From Sympetrum striolatum (lineage: Eukaryota; Arthropoda; Insecta; Odonata; Libellulidae): 64,000 nt of DNA. The notes under the pieces were generated by a model. That model did not search any database. It was given only the letters and a program-made list of their open reading frames with translations, and was not told the DNA's origin. The translations under genes were made by a program, and so were the position numbers. Positions 13,901-26,610 of this stretch are shown here, piece by piece (positions within the stretch are counted from its first letter, which is position 1; each line of letters starts with the position of its first letter). The stretch is from assembly GCA_947579665.1 (NCBI GenBank), contig OX388350.1:31653393-31717392 (forward strand). Reading direction: 5' to 3'.

Positions 13901-16900
13901 TACCAATGCAAAGTTTGATAGATATATACTCCACATCTTGCATACTGGTAAACTATATTTATGGGTGGTTGAGGATTAGGGAATGTATGATAAACTGCTT
14001 TACGACTAATTAGTATGATCTCAGTGCAAATTACCACTGGGTACCGAAGTGTCAATGCATTGCCGCCAACCACAGTCGCATCATGATGTATTTCTGGGTA
14101 GCCTTCGGCTTGAAATCTCGTCCAAATGTCATGGATTCAGGTTGCGGGTCTCCAATACCTTCACACGTTCCGTATGTAAATCACCCTTCCGGAAAGATTG
14201 GTCGCCTGCAGATTAGCACGAACACAATGGAACTATTGCTCCTTCCACTAGGGAGTCCTCAGTTGGAAGCTTTCTGAAGCTACTGTTGGACTGAATTTTT
14301 AAACCAGAAATCATGTGTCTATAATTTTGTTAAATATATTGCCCTAAAGCACTAACTAAGTTGCTGTCTAATGAAATATTGACAAAACTAATAACGTGTA
14401 GAACATGCGAACCTACCCTGAATTCGTTCATTCTCAAAATTCCAGTATATTCGTAAACGTCATGTTTCATTTTCTTACAATAATTTATTACTGGGCTTAT
14501 CTAAAATGGGATGGGGATAAAGTGGAGTTACTAATGCAGGAATCCATCTGTGAAGGAATAAGTAGATCGTCTTTGGGAAAGAGAGATTTAAATCAATCGG
14601 GAGCATACAGCTTGGCAAGATAAAGTCTTGAATAAATGATAATTTAACTTTAGAAGAATTTGAATAATAATAATTTTAAAATTAGAAGAAAAACAGAGAA
14701 AGATGTTGAAGGCTGCATTAAGAAAGATGTGTATTAAATTTAAGAATGAAAGGCTGAGGCGACAGACAGGGCTTAGGGAGACTTGTAATGCTGCTGCGAA
14801 CAATTCGCCAAATTTAATGACCCTTGTCTTTGACAGGATATTCACCTTATAATGAGGTGAGCGAAGGGTAGGCAATTGCAGGGATTGAGAAAGAAATTGA
14901 ACTGTTAATAATTTCACTTAGAGCTAGATCGCACCGGTCTCTCCCATTGAAGCTCATTAATGAATATCTCCGCGTAAGCCCAGCTGGTAGAAGTATGCAC
15001 CATTACTCGTCACGTCATTTTTATTCTCTTTCGCTTCTCTTTTTTGGTTGCAGTTTTTTAACTTTCAATCTCTATTATTTTTATTTCTTCGCTGTTAGTA
15101 AATCATGCAGCAGTTATTCATTTTTATCATTTTATGGCAACAAAAGGTATAGATAAGTATAGAAAAGGTATAAATAAAGGTATACAATTTGTCACGCATC
15201 TTAATTGATCAAATTACCGGTCTGTGGAAGTGTTGCATCGGATGCAAGGTACGCTGCGCCAGCCTCACCTGAATCTGAAAGTACTTGTCTCTCTTTTAAT
15301 TGCGCTACGAATTGCCCCGGCTAAAGATGTCAACGAGAGATAATGATTGAACACGACTCGCTGAAATGCACCGCGCATCTCCTGAAATCCCATTCTTCTA
15401 ATTAGCTGATTTCGCAGCCCATCGAAGATACGCTCTGCTCATCACGTTCAATTCCTCCGAAAGCTTATGAATATGCATCGGCGTACGTTTGCGCGTATCC
15501 GACCTTCGTTATTTTTCTATCGGCTCGTCTCGCCGCTTATGACAGAGCCTATTAAACTGGTGAAGAGGGTACGTGGGAATGGAATAGGCATAAATGAATC
15601 CCTTGGGCTGACGAGAAGGCATTTCAATAGGCGATAGAGATCACGTTTCCTGTGTAAAAGCATCAGACGGGAGAGTCGACGAGATTTATCTGGTTGGTAT
15701 GGGGAAGGAGGAAGTGTTATTCTTTTTTCGGGGGTTTCGGGGATTACGCATCGAACGTGACCCAGAATGGTGTAATTGTTCGCCAGTAAAAGCCATTCCT
15801 CCTAAGTATTTGGATTTATGTTTACGTGCGTCTGCTTGATATGCGTTTGTATTCCCGTGGATACCTCCAAAAGCCATTAGGGAACAGGCCACCGAAAGAG
15901 ACTTCTTTCTGAATTGGTTTCAGGGTACTTTCCGGGGTTTTTCAGGGTACTCAGCCGTATTCACACCTGATTTTCTCTGAATGAAGTACTATTTCAATTT
16001 ATGTCGACTATCCTTCGTAATACATATCTGGAAAATTTGCATTCGAGCCTTGATTGATGTTGATAAATCCAGTAAAAGCTGTTATAAATCATAGTTTCTG
16101 GGTAGGCAAATATCATATAGGAATGTAAGGATATAATAATTCTATAGGAATTTTCTGTATCTATGTATTGCTTGTTAATTGTGTTTATAATTTTTTATAT
16201 GGTACATAAAAACTGTCAACAGGCTTACAGTTTACCACCAGTTAATTGCTAATAATATATTCCACGTTAATTACTCAACGAAATAACGTTAGTCAACGAA
16301 ATAAAATATTACATTTAAATCGGTACAGTACTAAATTCACATTTTAAAGTCTTAAATTCACCCCACTTGTCTTTTTGGTGAAGAATAGAATTAATATTCG
16401 TTTTAGTCTCATTACGATTGCTGTGATAATATAAAAGCTACTCAGTTATGAGCAATGCTAAATGAAGGCATACATAATTCTCCTCTTTGAAAGCTATGCA
16501 AATTTCATGTTATTCATGGGGTAATTGCGCTGCATTTTCGTTCATTGTAGATATTTTCCACTAATAGCATTATGGCTGAATGAGGAAAGCTCTAGAGACT
16601 AACCACACCCCCATCTTGCCTAGTTAAGCTTCATTACCCCTCCAAAGCTTTTAGTAGCTAATGGTAAAGGTGTTGGTACGAAAACGGCCTTCGGATTGAA
16701 TACTATACAGACCATGCAAGCTGACTATCGGCGTGTAGCGTAACTATCGCGCGTATATCTCGTATTTTATGCTCATTGTCAGATCGACCGATGCAGCAGG
16801 TACCCATAATGTTTTCCATAAGCATGCCTTCTCTGAATTTATCTTGTAACCGTGACCTAGCCTCTTATCTTCCTTTCGAGATTTCACAACCCTGCTCCAA

Positions 16901-19900
16901 ATATTTCAGTAAGGCTTGCTGTTTATTATTACAACTTTTAATGAAACCTGCAATCTTGCACTGCTCCCGTTTGGTTTACCGATGAATGTCTCATCCGCAG
17001 AATCCCATTTACTTGCCTCACATCACAGGTGATGATGCCTTGCATAAAGCAATGCAGTATCGCTCTTTCACCTAATCATCGCACCTGCAAATAGAACGCT
17101 TTGTTAGACTTAGTTCTCTGAAATGCTTCACTGTATACTTTTCTTATGTGCGTTATCCAATTAAAATTATTTATTAATTTAATTAGTTTTTAACGTCCAC
17201 AAAATATTTATAAAAAAATAATAATGAATAAAACAACTGAGCTTGATAATGGTGATTATAAATTTTATATCCTGAGGAGACACTCTAATTACTGCAGGCC
17301 ACCAGTTTAAATTATTAATCCTATTTGTTACCGTTCATAAAATATTCATTAGAATTACAAATAGTGGTAAGAATAATTAAGAATCAATAAAGCAACTAAA
17401 CTAGATAATATTGATGATAATTTTTACGTCCTGGGGCACTCTAATTACTGCTTGACATTGATTTTAACGGAAATACTTTTTTATATCGATATATAAAAAT
17501 GTTTTCTTTGGTCACTCGTGTTACATTTCTAATACCGAGCATGTGCTATTTACAAATCAGGTTTATCACTTACTTTCAACTATAATTTCACCAATTCATT
17601 TAACCCCTGATCGTCATACTTGTAGACGTAATAATTTAGCTTCAAATGCTCTTAGTACGCGAATTTCCACATTTACTGAAGAGTGGGAAATTTGCCAAAT
17701 TATCACTATATATTGTAAGTAGAAAAGGAAAATCTAAGCTTAATCTTAAAATTTACAGACAGTGATAAAATACAAGCTAGTAATTTAGGGGTTTTTCCCC
17801 AAACTCCGTGCCTTTATAATGTTATGACTTACTTCCCCGCTGTAAATCCATTAATTCATCTTTTCATGGGATAGTATATTCATATTTATTTTACCTTTAA
17901 TTGCGATTAAAAGGATTAAAGTAAAGTTTATCAGTACTTAAGTTAATATATTACTTTATTCCAAATTGCGTTTTTAGGTAGTTTTTCAAATTTCTTTACT
18001 TGCTCTATATCGTGAGATTGATATCGAGAAAAGTGACCTGCCAGCCATTTACTTTACACGGAGACGTTAATTATTGCACTGGGAAATTTTTATTTGCAGT
18101 TGTAAATTTCTGTGAAAGTTTATCTCACTTTGCATATGGTACGGAATGTGACTGTCTATTCGTCACTGTCACTCTTCTGTAGCCTAGATTCGACTATCAG
18201 AGCATTTTTCCGGTTATCATTCGTTGCGTTGGCATTATCTATGCAGGAAAATTCCACACACGAGCATATGCAGGATGGAGTAGAATTAAATCCTTTTCTA
18301 GGCCTTTATGTCGGGAAAGGGCGTTTTCCTTTGTGGACAGTTAAGTGAAATGTAGTTGGCATGAGATTTGCGATTCGCCTTTTTATTTTCAATTTAGATT
18401 TATCGTAGAAAATGGAAATTCTCTTTCTTTGTTGAAATTCTGCCTCGGTATAATTCGTGAGTGGTGGTTTTGACGAACAGCTACCTGTTTTAGGATATGT
18501 GGGCCCAACCTAATGGTAGAAATTTTTTACTTTGTATTTAATAATGGAGAACAAATTAAACAAATGTTGAAGTAGCCTCAGAATTATCACGATTAAAAAA
18601 TGCAGAGATTGGGCTTTGCACTTGCAAGATATTAACTCTCATTGTCTTATCTGCTGTGTTATTTCTATGTTTGCGAGATTACATTCTCATAATTTAGTTC
18701 CAGTTCGTGGAAGATGAAGATAAATATCTGCAAATCTTAAGCACGTTATCTATCCATCAGGCATCACCGTAACTAGTTCTACGAATTCAGTCACTTCTGT
18801 TGAGTTGTGGGATTCTCTTGCATTCCAAGTTATAGACCAGGTTTAGTTTATTTTCTTCCATATTATTTCGCAGAAATTTTCCAAGTAAAGTTACTCTTTT
18901 TTATCTTTTATTTGTTAAGTTGAAGTTCAACCAAGTGAAGGCCGAAGTGATTGAGTTGCTCATTTTTCCATAGATCTGTAAAATGTTTTTGAAGGAATAT
19001 GAAAATATTGTTAAGATAAATTGTTCGATCTATGGATGCAAATATGATTATTTTTCTATCATTATTGCTATTAGAGTTATCTTTTCTGTCCCACAATCAC
19101 TATTCAAGTCGCTATTAACACTCTTTTAACATTTTTAGGGAGATATGCAATGCATAATGCCATTGATTGTTAACTGAAATATCCGTTGCTGATTCGGCAA
19201 AAAGATGAAAGATGCTCACTGTAAATACCGTTTCATAGAAAAATAGTACCTTTTTTAACTCGAAATATTTTTTAACATATTTTTCTCATTTTTACTTATG
19301 CATGTAAACACGGTGCATCTCTTTCGCCTTCTCTTTTCATTGGTTCTGTTTTCATCTGGGAATGATCATCATTTTGCAAAAGTTCGCGGAACATCGAGCA
19401 CGGTACGGCACAGAGCTCCGTCGCATTTAATCACGCCGCGTTATTTTCGCGGATTCCAATCGTTGGAAGCTTCCCAGGAAAGTTTCGCTTAAACTTCCAT
19501 CGAAAACATTCCGGAGCGCGGCTTCGGCGGTAATTAGCTGGTAGACAATCGGTCGCGGATGTCACGCTAAAGCGGCCACGAATTTTACGGCGTAGTTTCG
19601 CTGATAAAGCACCTCTTGCTTCGCCGCAGACATTTTTAATGGCGGGAGCGGCGCCCCTGGATACTGTATTTGTAGCACTTAATAACGATAAACAGCTCGA
19701 CTTTTTTACTGGTCGGGGATTGGGTAACGCGGGCACCTATCTCGAAGACGGGCCTTTTACCGAGTCAGTGGGACAGCGGCGGTAGATTTATCACACGCTC
19801 CGACTGTCGATGGGGCAACCTTCGAAGTCTGTTTTGTTTCTCTCCATAAGTTTCTGTTGGATGGAGCGTGTTGCGGTAAGCGGAGCTCGCACGGAATGGC

Positions 19901-20246
19901 TGTGAATAATACAAGAGAGGAGTCGCCTCTCGGTTTCATCCGAGGAGAATTTCATTTCCAGGCGGAGAGAGCAAGGTCGATCCGGTAGCGAAAGGAATTT
20001 TTTAGCGGAGATGGCAGGAGATGATCTAAATAGCAGGCGTTGAATTATTTCCGCCCGACTGGCATAGACGCTCTGTGGTTGGATCGGTATTGTGCTGGGT
20101 CCGTCTTTTGGGCATTGTGCGAGATTTGTTTCTAAAGTTGTTACGTAGATGCGTGTTGTGGAATCGGTATTTTGAGTACCATTCTGGACCATTAAGATTC
20201 GTTCTAGGAGATGAATTGTGTTGATGCAAAATAATTTCCCGAGAAT
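13901..20246. other. non-coding, no recognised gene
   Basis: No exon homology was found. CpG-rich patches occur at about 15.2-15.7 and 19.4-20.2 kb. The open frame at 19791-20288 (-) starts inside the transposon end at 20247 and is not a gene. The rest is AT-rich unique-looking sequence. Confidence 0.5.
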
Positions 20247-20576
20247 TGCCGTATTTATCGGAGTATAACGCGCACTTTTTTTCTCCATAATTCAGGGCTG
20301 AAAGTCACGCTGCGTGTTATACATGTATATTACATTTTTATTTAAACTTAGCTATATAAAAACATTCGTATTTATTTTTAACTCGATTTAAAATGTCTAT
20401 TTTTATGCATTTTACTTTGAAATCTCCTGAAAACAACTTTTCGCGATACTCTTCAACATCAGCTGATCAACATTCCTATGTTATCCATTCCAAGCTCTTG
20501 ATTTTAAATTTTATTTTTTTAATTCAAATTTCCTTCTTAAAATCGTGGTGAGTGTTATATGTCGATAAATACGGTA
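20247..20576. mobile_element. non-autonomous DNA transposon with terminal inverted repeats
   Basis: The left end reads gccgtatttatcggagtata and the right end, reverse-complemented, reads accgtatttatcgacatata. This gives about 25-30 bp of imperfect inverted repeat, with both inner flanks continuing toward a GC-then-T-rich segment. At ~330 bp with no coding capacity it looks like a MITE. Its termini resemble those of the element at 2059-2461 (shared ACCGTAT start and TATAA core), so the two probably belong to one group. TA-flanked Tc1/mariner-pogo affinity is possible but not shown. Confidence 0.7.
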
Positions 20577-22000
20577 TTTATCCCTAGTGAAAAAATATCG
20601 TTAACTATTGTTATTGTATTTTCTAGTCAGTAGTGAGAGGTTATATGGGAATGAAATCCTATGTATTATTCCGCATTGCCAAAATAGCATCACTCCAGAT
20701 TGTTCTTTTGCTATTTTTCTTGATCAAAAAATTGAAATTTACGATTTAATGATTACATTAGAAGATTTCAACTACAGTTTTCGGCTATCAAACTGACCAC
20801 AGTAACTGGGCCATAGTTTAGTGTATAGTGAATTTGTCGTGGGCTACTATTTAATTCTTGTCTATACCCTTCTTTACGAATTACCTGTGGTAATTGAAAT
20901 AATGAATCTGTCATAGGCTACGTTCCTATTTCAGCCGATATCTCGTTTTACTTATCACCTAAAATGGGCATGAACTGGTGGAAATATAAGTTAGAATCTG
21001 TCTTCAAGACTCGAGAAAAGATCGGCTCCGAGACCTAGAAAAGCTTTTAGCTGCCAATTACGTATGTGGGGCAGCTATGGCGGTGAAAGGATTTTTCTTT
21101 TTCAATGTTGAGGTCGCGAGCCCGCATATGGGTCAGTTATCGATATTATTACGTCGGGTTCTATAAAGTCGGTTTAAATACAGAGCGTTGTGAAAATCAT
21201 TCATAAATATTAATGGTATTCTCTTAATGAAATAATGCAGCTCACGTTGAACCTGAGTCAATCAAGAGAATTTTAGTCCTTGAATACAATACATGGCTTG
21301 TGTACGCTGTGCGAGAGGAGAAGTTTATTTAGATCGAAAGTACGTTTAAGTTTATAATATTATAGGGGAAATTGTTGAATTTTTTAAATTTAGTTGTATT
21401 TAGTTGCCCTTTTTTGTATAATTGGAAGAGCTTTCATACAGAAATCCGAAAAAAGATTTATTTCATTGAATATAATCATCATCATTTTCAAAACTTGTTT
21501 AAGTAGTTGATCTATGGAAACACGTTATTATATAGTTCACTTCTATTTTTCTTCATGTATAAATGTGCAACTATTGTTGATTGATGGAGTATAAGAAATC
21601 ATTTTACAGCGAATTCCTTAGCAGCTCTTATAGAGCTTCGTTCGTCACTTCCTTGTGAATCGGTAGGCGTCTTCTCTGTAACTGCGCAAATGTAATATCC
21701 TTGAGAAATCATATTGGAAAATATCCTCAAAATGAAAGTATAGCTTTAAAATAAAACATCTTCCATTTAGCATGTAGCATATTTTGACTGTTGACTAGCA
21801 TTTCGTCGTGTTGTTGGGGTTTCCGTTTATTTTATTTTTCTTTATTAATTAATTCTCTCGAAAATATTTGTAATCTCTCCTCTATTCATTACGAAAGCCA
21901 TTTAAAATTCCCCGTGGTTAGCAATTGATGAAGTGTATATCGATGGAATAATCACACTTGGAATTTACCTTAAAACTTGACACCTGTGATCGATCATGTT
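20577..22000. other. non-coding, no recognised feature
   Basis: AT-rich DNA with no exon homology, repeat or RNA gene that I can support. Confidence 0.5.
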
Positions 22001-22019
22001 ATCCGTAGATGTACTCCGG

Positions 22020-22620
22020 TCTTAAAGAACCGCGCATGCGCTCTCGCTCAATGGTTTCATTCTACACGCATGACTAGTTTCCGTATTATCGGATGATCCC
22101 GATAAAGCATCCTAGATAAGTAACCGGCAGTCAACATTCAGCAGAGGCGCAGAACGGATGTCACGTCATCCAAACGTTAAGAAAGTCAGCGGGAGGATTC
22201 GTGCCGCGCAGAAAAAGCCCCATTTTTGATTCTCTCTTTCCTCACCTCATCTCGTGCTCCAGCGTGCCATCCTCGCAGGTGGCGAACTAACACACGTACG
22301 TCCGCATCGTAAAATACGTCACTCAGCGTCCTATCGCGTGACATCGCGACGCAGCATTCGCACGCCCGCGCTTCCCATTTCGTCCTCTTCATCATTCGTA
22401 ATAGGCGTCTTCCTTTTTGTAATATCCCAAACACCCGTGCGTTCAGGTGCGGGAAAAGCGAGTGGGCGAAGTGCGCTGCGAGATAAGGTCACGTGGGTTA
22501 TTGTTTGTTTCTGGTGCAGTTTCTTCATACGTCTCTCACGTCCTCGAAGGTTGCGTATGGGGGAGATAACCGCGGATGGGTTCGGAATGAGTGGTATATG
22601 GGGCGTATGGTAGGAGGACA
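22020..22620. promoter_or_regulatory. CpG-rich, promoter-like island
   Basis: This stretch is dense in CpG compared with its surroundings. It contains a perfect GCGCATGCGC palindrome (22032-22041), the core of the NRF-1/Ewg site often found in CpG-type promoters. It also has a CACGTG box (22490-22495) and a TCACGTCA CRE-like sequence near 22160. There is no TATA box that I trust. It could be a promoter or enhancer inside or upstream of scrib. No transcript evidence is available and no coding exon follows directly. Confidence 0.3.
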
Positions 22621-24799
22621 ATGCTTAGAAATTCGCTGTTAGTGTGTCGTTATGTCGAGATGTTTTCCAGTGACAGGAAACTGCTTCAGGGCTCAGAGAT
22701 TGAAGCAGTCATCGATACTCGAAGAGTTGAAATTACAGGTGTTTGCGTCTAATAGTAACGATTGAATACACCACGACTGTCAATGATAAATCCGGTCACT
22801 CTACTTCTGTACACCCTCAATTTCAACTTTCCCTATGTAATAATAATTATTATTATTAATCCCCTCCCCTAATAAATTGCTTTCTCCCTATAAAAACCTC
22901 GATTCACCCACTTACCCTTTAAATCAATCCTATATATGGTTGTCTGTAACTCTGATCTCTGTAACTTCGTCCTTTTGTGTTATTATCCATATTATTGTTG
23001 AATTATTTGATCGTTTTGATTATCATTATTGTTGATCGTCAACTGTAATTGGCGTTGAGCTGTTTGTTGATCCATTATATTAAAAAATTAATACTTAAAT
23101 TTTGGCTAAATCATATCTAGAGGTTTAAATATTCTTCCAAAGCCGTCTTTGGAAGCGTTCCGTAACATTATGGTCACCAGTTCTGGAAACAACGTTAAGT
23201 CCCGCATTATCGATATTCTAAGAATCACCCAATTTACGTACATTTCAATCGATACGCTATCATCTTCAGAGGTAGAAGAAAAACCGTTGATGTCATAGCT
23301 ATGGAAACGCACATACATTTGGTGATTCTTAGAAGGAATTCACGTTGCCTGCACACTGGTGTCCACACAGGAATGGAATTATGACAAAGAAGGCGCTGGA
23401 GAATTTTTGAAACTCTTATCTCATTAGCAGGCGTGCTCTAATATTTTTCATTACTTTAAATTATGTGGAGTTGGTGAAATATTCAGGTTAATCCAGTATT
23501 ACTTATAATATATCGACTCACAACTTGACTTAATTTATTCTTGTCTCTGTTTGCGCAGTCTTTTTTTTATACATTAATCAGCTAATTTTTCTATACTATA
23601 AGCTCCTACGTAAATAAATGTGGATTTGTTTAGTTAATAGTGATTTGTATTCGAAAGCCCATCATGAAGTCTATCATTGACGTAACATCATCCATAAAGT
23701 AAGTATCTCACGATATGGGATGACATCAGATTGGAACGAAAGTCTTTTATTTCATCAAATATAGCGCTTCTCTGATTATAGATTCGCAATCTATAATTCC
23801 GAGACGTGCCGATTTATCGCTTTTTATCATCTGTTCCGTAGTGCTCATTTTTATCATAGAAACTGATTGTGATGTGAATATAAAATGCAAGAACGCTCAA
23901 CGAAAGAGAGAAGCTGGGAGCATGAGAATCCTTCACTCGCTCATTAAAGTTTTTCAGCAAAGAATCTTTAAACTGTGCAATTGAAAAAATCTCACTAATG
24001 ATTCTCTTCATGTTGCAGTCTAATAGACGGGATCCATGCCCTTTAAAAGACGGTTTAAGCATGGAATATTGGCCCATGCTATACTGAGTGCATGAAAAGA
24101 CTTTCAAGTCGATAAAATTTATCGCGAAATTTTGTTTTTCGAGTCACGTCAACGCCCCTTGCTCGCTCGAAGGAATTCAAGCGTCTCGAGCAAGTCATCC
24201 GTAGAATTCGAATACTCCAAGTAAATGACTTTTCATCTTGAATTTATTTGCCCGCAGTCCAGATATGTTTTATGGACCGGAAACTGGTGGAAGGTATCAT
24301 TTACTTGTCACCTGGGAGTTCGTTTTATCCTCCTTACATTCGTGCCGTAATGCTTCGAGTCGTTACTTTTTTGCTGTCGTTTATTACGTTATCTGAAAGT
24401 CGTGTGTGAAATTTAACTCTGTAAGAGTAAATCGATTGAAATTTCAATTCGTCCTTATGTTGAGAAGGTGAGCGTTGAAGTAAAGTTTACTCTAGAAGAA
24501 TTGCATTATTTCCGTTTTGATATTTTCATTTAGTTATAGAAGTAGCATCTGAAGCGTTTAGTTTTTTTTTTTTCGTTAATTTAGAGCTACCTCTACCTCT
24601 ACTCTCTACCTCTTTTTCTTGTATTTCGTTGTTATTGAATTTAATTTTTATCTCTTTGCTTTGACAGGATTTATTGTTATATTTGCAAGATTGGTAGATC
24701 AGTTTTTTTAAACTATCGTTATTTCTAATAACGTTTATTAATGGATACAGAAGCCCCCAATTATAATCAATTGAATCATTTGAGACACAACGCGCACCC
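22621..24799. other. non-coding, short AT microsatellite
   Basis: A short imperfect AT-rich trinucleotide stretch (taataataattattattattaat) lies near 22838-22860, and a CT-rich run of ctacct units near 24585-24615. Otherwise I see no feature and no exon homology. Confidence 0.5.
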
Positions 24800-24895
24800 A
24801 TGCCCTAGCCAGGAAAACCCGGTCAACCTGGACTTGAACCTCAGCGTTAGAAAGTTCGTGCATTAATCATTCCGACATCGAGGTCGGCAAATTTG
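24800..24895 (-). repeat. tRNA-derived SINE-like head
   Basis: On the minus strand there is a B box GGTTCAAGTCC (+ strand 24830-24840) and an A-box-like GTCGGAATGATTAATGC (about 24860-24876), at tRNA-like spacing. The cloverleaf is too degenerate for a working tRNA. Its orientation is opposite to the dispersed repeat that starts ~40 bp to its right. Confidence 0.5.
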
Positions 24896-24937
24896 AGAGC
24901 AAATGATGAGTCCTGAAGAAGACTTTCTCTCTACACA

Positions 24938-25100
24938 AGATGAGGAGTGAGGTAGTTTGCCCTCGCTTTCCTCTCTGACCCATTATGAATGAATGAAAAT
25001 GTACGCAAGAGTTTGGCGCTGTCTCTTTGAAATTAAGACTTTTCATGGCTTTAAAGAATGGTGGGGAGGAAAGTCGTCGCTCTGCATCATTCACACTATA
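24938..25100. repeat. dispersed repeat, copy 1
   Basis: The segment starting agatgaggagtgaggtagtt aligns with one at 36030 (agatgaggattgaagtagtt). After a divergent middle, both continue with an aatg-rich part and a GCGC...GACTC/GTCTC block. The family is unknown to me and the outer boundary is approximate. Confidence 0.45.
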
Positions 25101-26460
25101 CTCCATTAACGAGACTGAAACATGTAAATAAAAGGGTATATTTTTCCCCAATCCTATATCTTTCAGAAGTAAATGAATAGATAAAGAGTTTGCTCCCCCT
25201 CATTCGTTTACTATCCTCGGATATAATTCTTTGATAAAATTCAATTCTTACCAAATTATTGATGATAATACTTAACTAATAGAACCTAATTATTTTACTT
25301 ATTTTTTTATAATTAATACTAATATTTTTATTTGTTAATATTTGGTGATATGGGTGTAAATTACTAAGAAAACGTTTCACAATTTTTTAGTTTTGTTTAA
25401 TTTTCATTGATGGCCAGATGATAGCTTTTACTAATTGAACTGGTCTGGTCGTATTAAAAAAATTGTAAAACTTTTTTTTGTAATTTCCACCACCATCTCC
25501 ATAATGCGGTTTCACCAAGCAACAGTTCCTTCAATCAATTTTATAATTAATTCAGGATTTATTTTTATTTAATTCTTTTCATTTCATAAGGTTTAAAAAT
25601 CTTTTTTAACGCGAACTTGATTTTTCAATATGCTATAAACAAAGAAAAAATCGTTAATTTTTTATTGTGTGCAGTAATCACCTTTAAACTTGAATCTATT
25701 CGTAATTTACGAGCGAATATCTTCCATTCATTGGAAGCTGAAAATTCGGTAAAAGAGTTAAAAATGACTCATCAATTCCGACTATCTCGCTTTAGTACTC
25801 GTAAGGATGGATTCTTTCCCCAGAGAAGTCTCGTTAATTCGTTTGTCTGTAGTTAATAGCTGGAGCAGGAGAGCAATCCGACGAGACAAGCTCTATTTTA
25901 CGGTTTGAAAAGGTGCCTCGGATTTCGCGCACTCGGGGCTTTTTATCGGTTTCCTCCCGACCCGATACGTCTGGGGATACGTATGAAAGGAGGGCGAACT
26001 TTTTTTGCCACGGTGCCGTTGCCAAAAGTACAACTTCGCCCCAGGAAAAGTACGACTTCTCTCCAGGAAAAATGAAGTCTGTTTTAACCGAACCAATCTC
26101 GAGTTAGGGGAATCGCTCCTTCGATTTCCCATCGTTTCTGTTCTCCCAATCGCCCCTCGATCTCAAAGTTATTTTTGCTTGAATTATTGAGACGGCTCTC
26201 GAGGAGAAATAGGTCTGCCTCCCCGAGAGATCGGACAAGTCGTTTTTGTAGTTCGGAGTCCAATACGTCAACCTTTAACATCGGTGGCGAATCTTTTGGC
26301 GAGAAGTTTTCCCAACTAATTTGTCCGCCCCCGTCTGTGATGTTTGGAATACAATGAGTTGTCCTGGGGAAGCTGAACTGTCTGGGGATGTCGAAACTGT
26401 CAAAAGGCATTGGCGGATGTCATTCATGAGGGATTGGCGGGTCCAGAGGGGGGTCTCTCT
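25101..26460. other. non-coding; CpG-rich patch at 25.8-26.4 kb
   Basis: No exon homology. Several mutually overlapping open frames on both strands at 25.8-26.5 kb match no family and fit the local higher GC rather than coding. Confidence 0.5.
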
Positions 26461-26471
26461 TGACATTTTCG

Positions 26472-26610
26472 GGCTTTCTGATAGCCAAGTAGGTAACGCG
26501 CTCGCCTTTGGTAATCGCCCAGGGTTCGATTCCCGGTTAGAACCCACGGGCGAAATTATTCTAGCTGTCGAAGCCTTAAAAAATACTGCTATCTACCTCT
26601 ACCTTGATAC
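26472..26610 (+). repeat. tRNA-derived SINE, full-looking copy
   Basis: A perfect A box TAGCCAAGTAGG (26482-26493) and a perfect B box GGTTCGATTCC (26523-26533) are present. The acceptor-like arm is imperfect and the T stem has one A-C mismatch, so this is tRNA-derived rather than a working tRNA. The body continues with gctgtcgaagc and a tactgctatctacctctacc tail, shared with the copy at 62.2-62.3 kb. Confidence 0.65.

Noticed and set aside
19791..20288. 165-residue open frame on the minus strand
   Set aside because: It starts inside a transposon terminal repeat, overlaps other frames on the same strand, and resembles no family.
26475..26545. A functional tRNA gene
   Set aside because: The A and B boxes are perfect, but the acceptor and T stems have mismatches, the D and anticodon stems do not form cleanly, and a SINE body follows.
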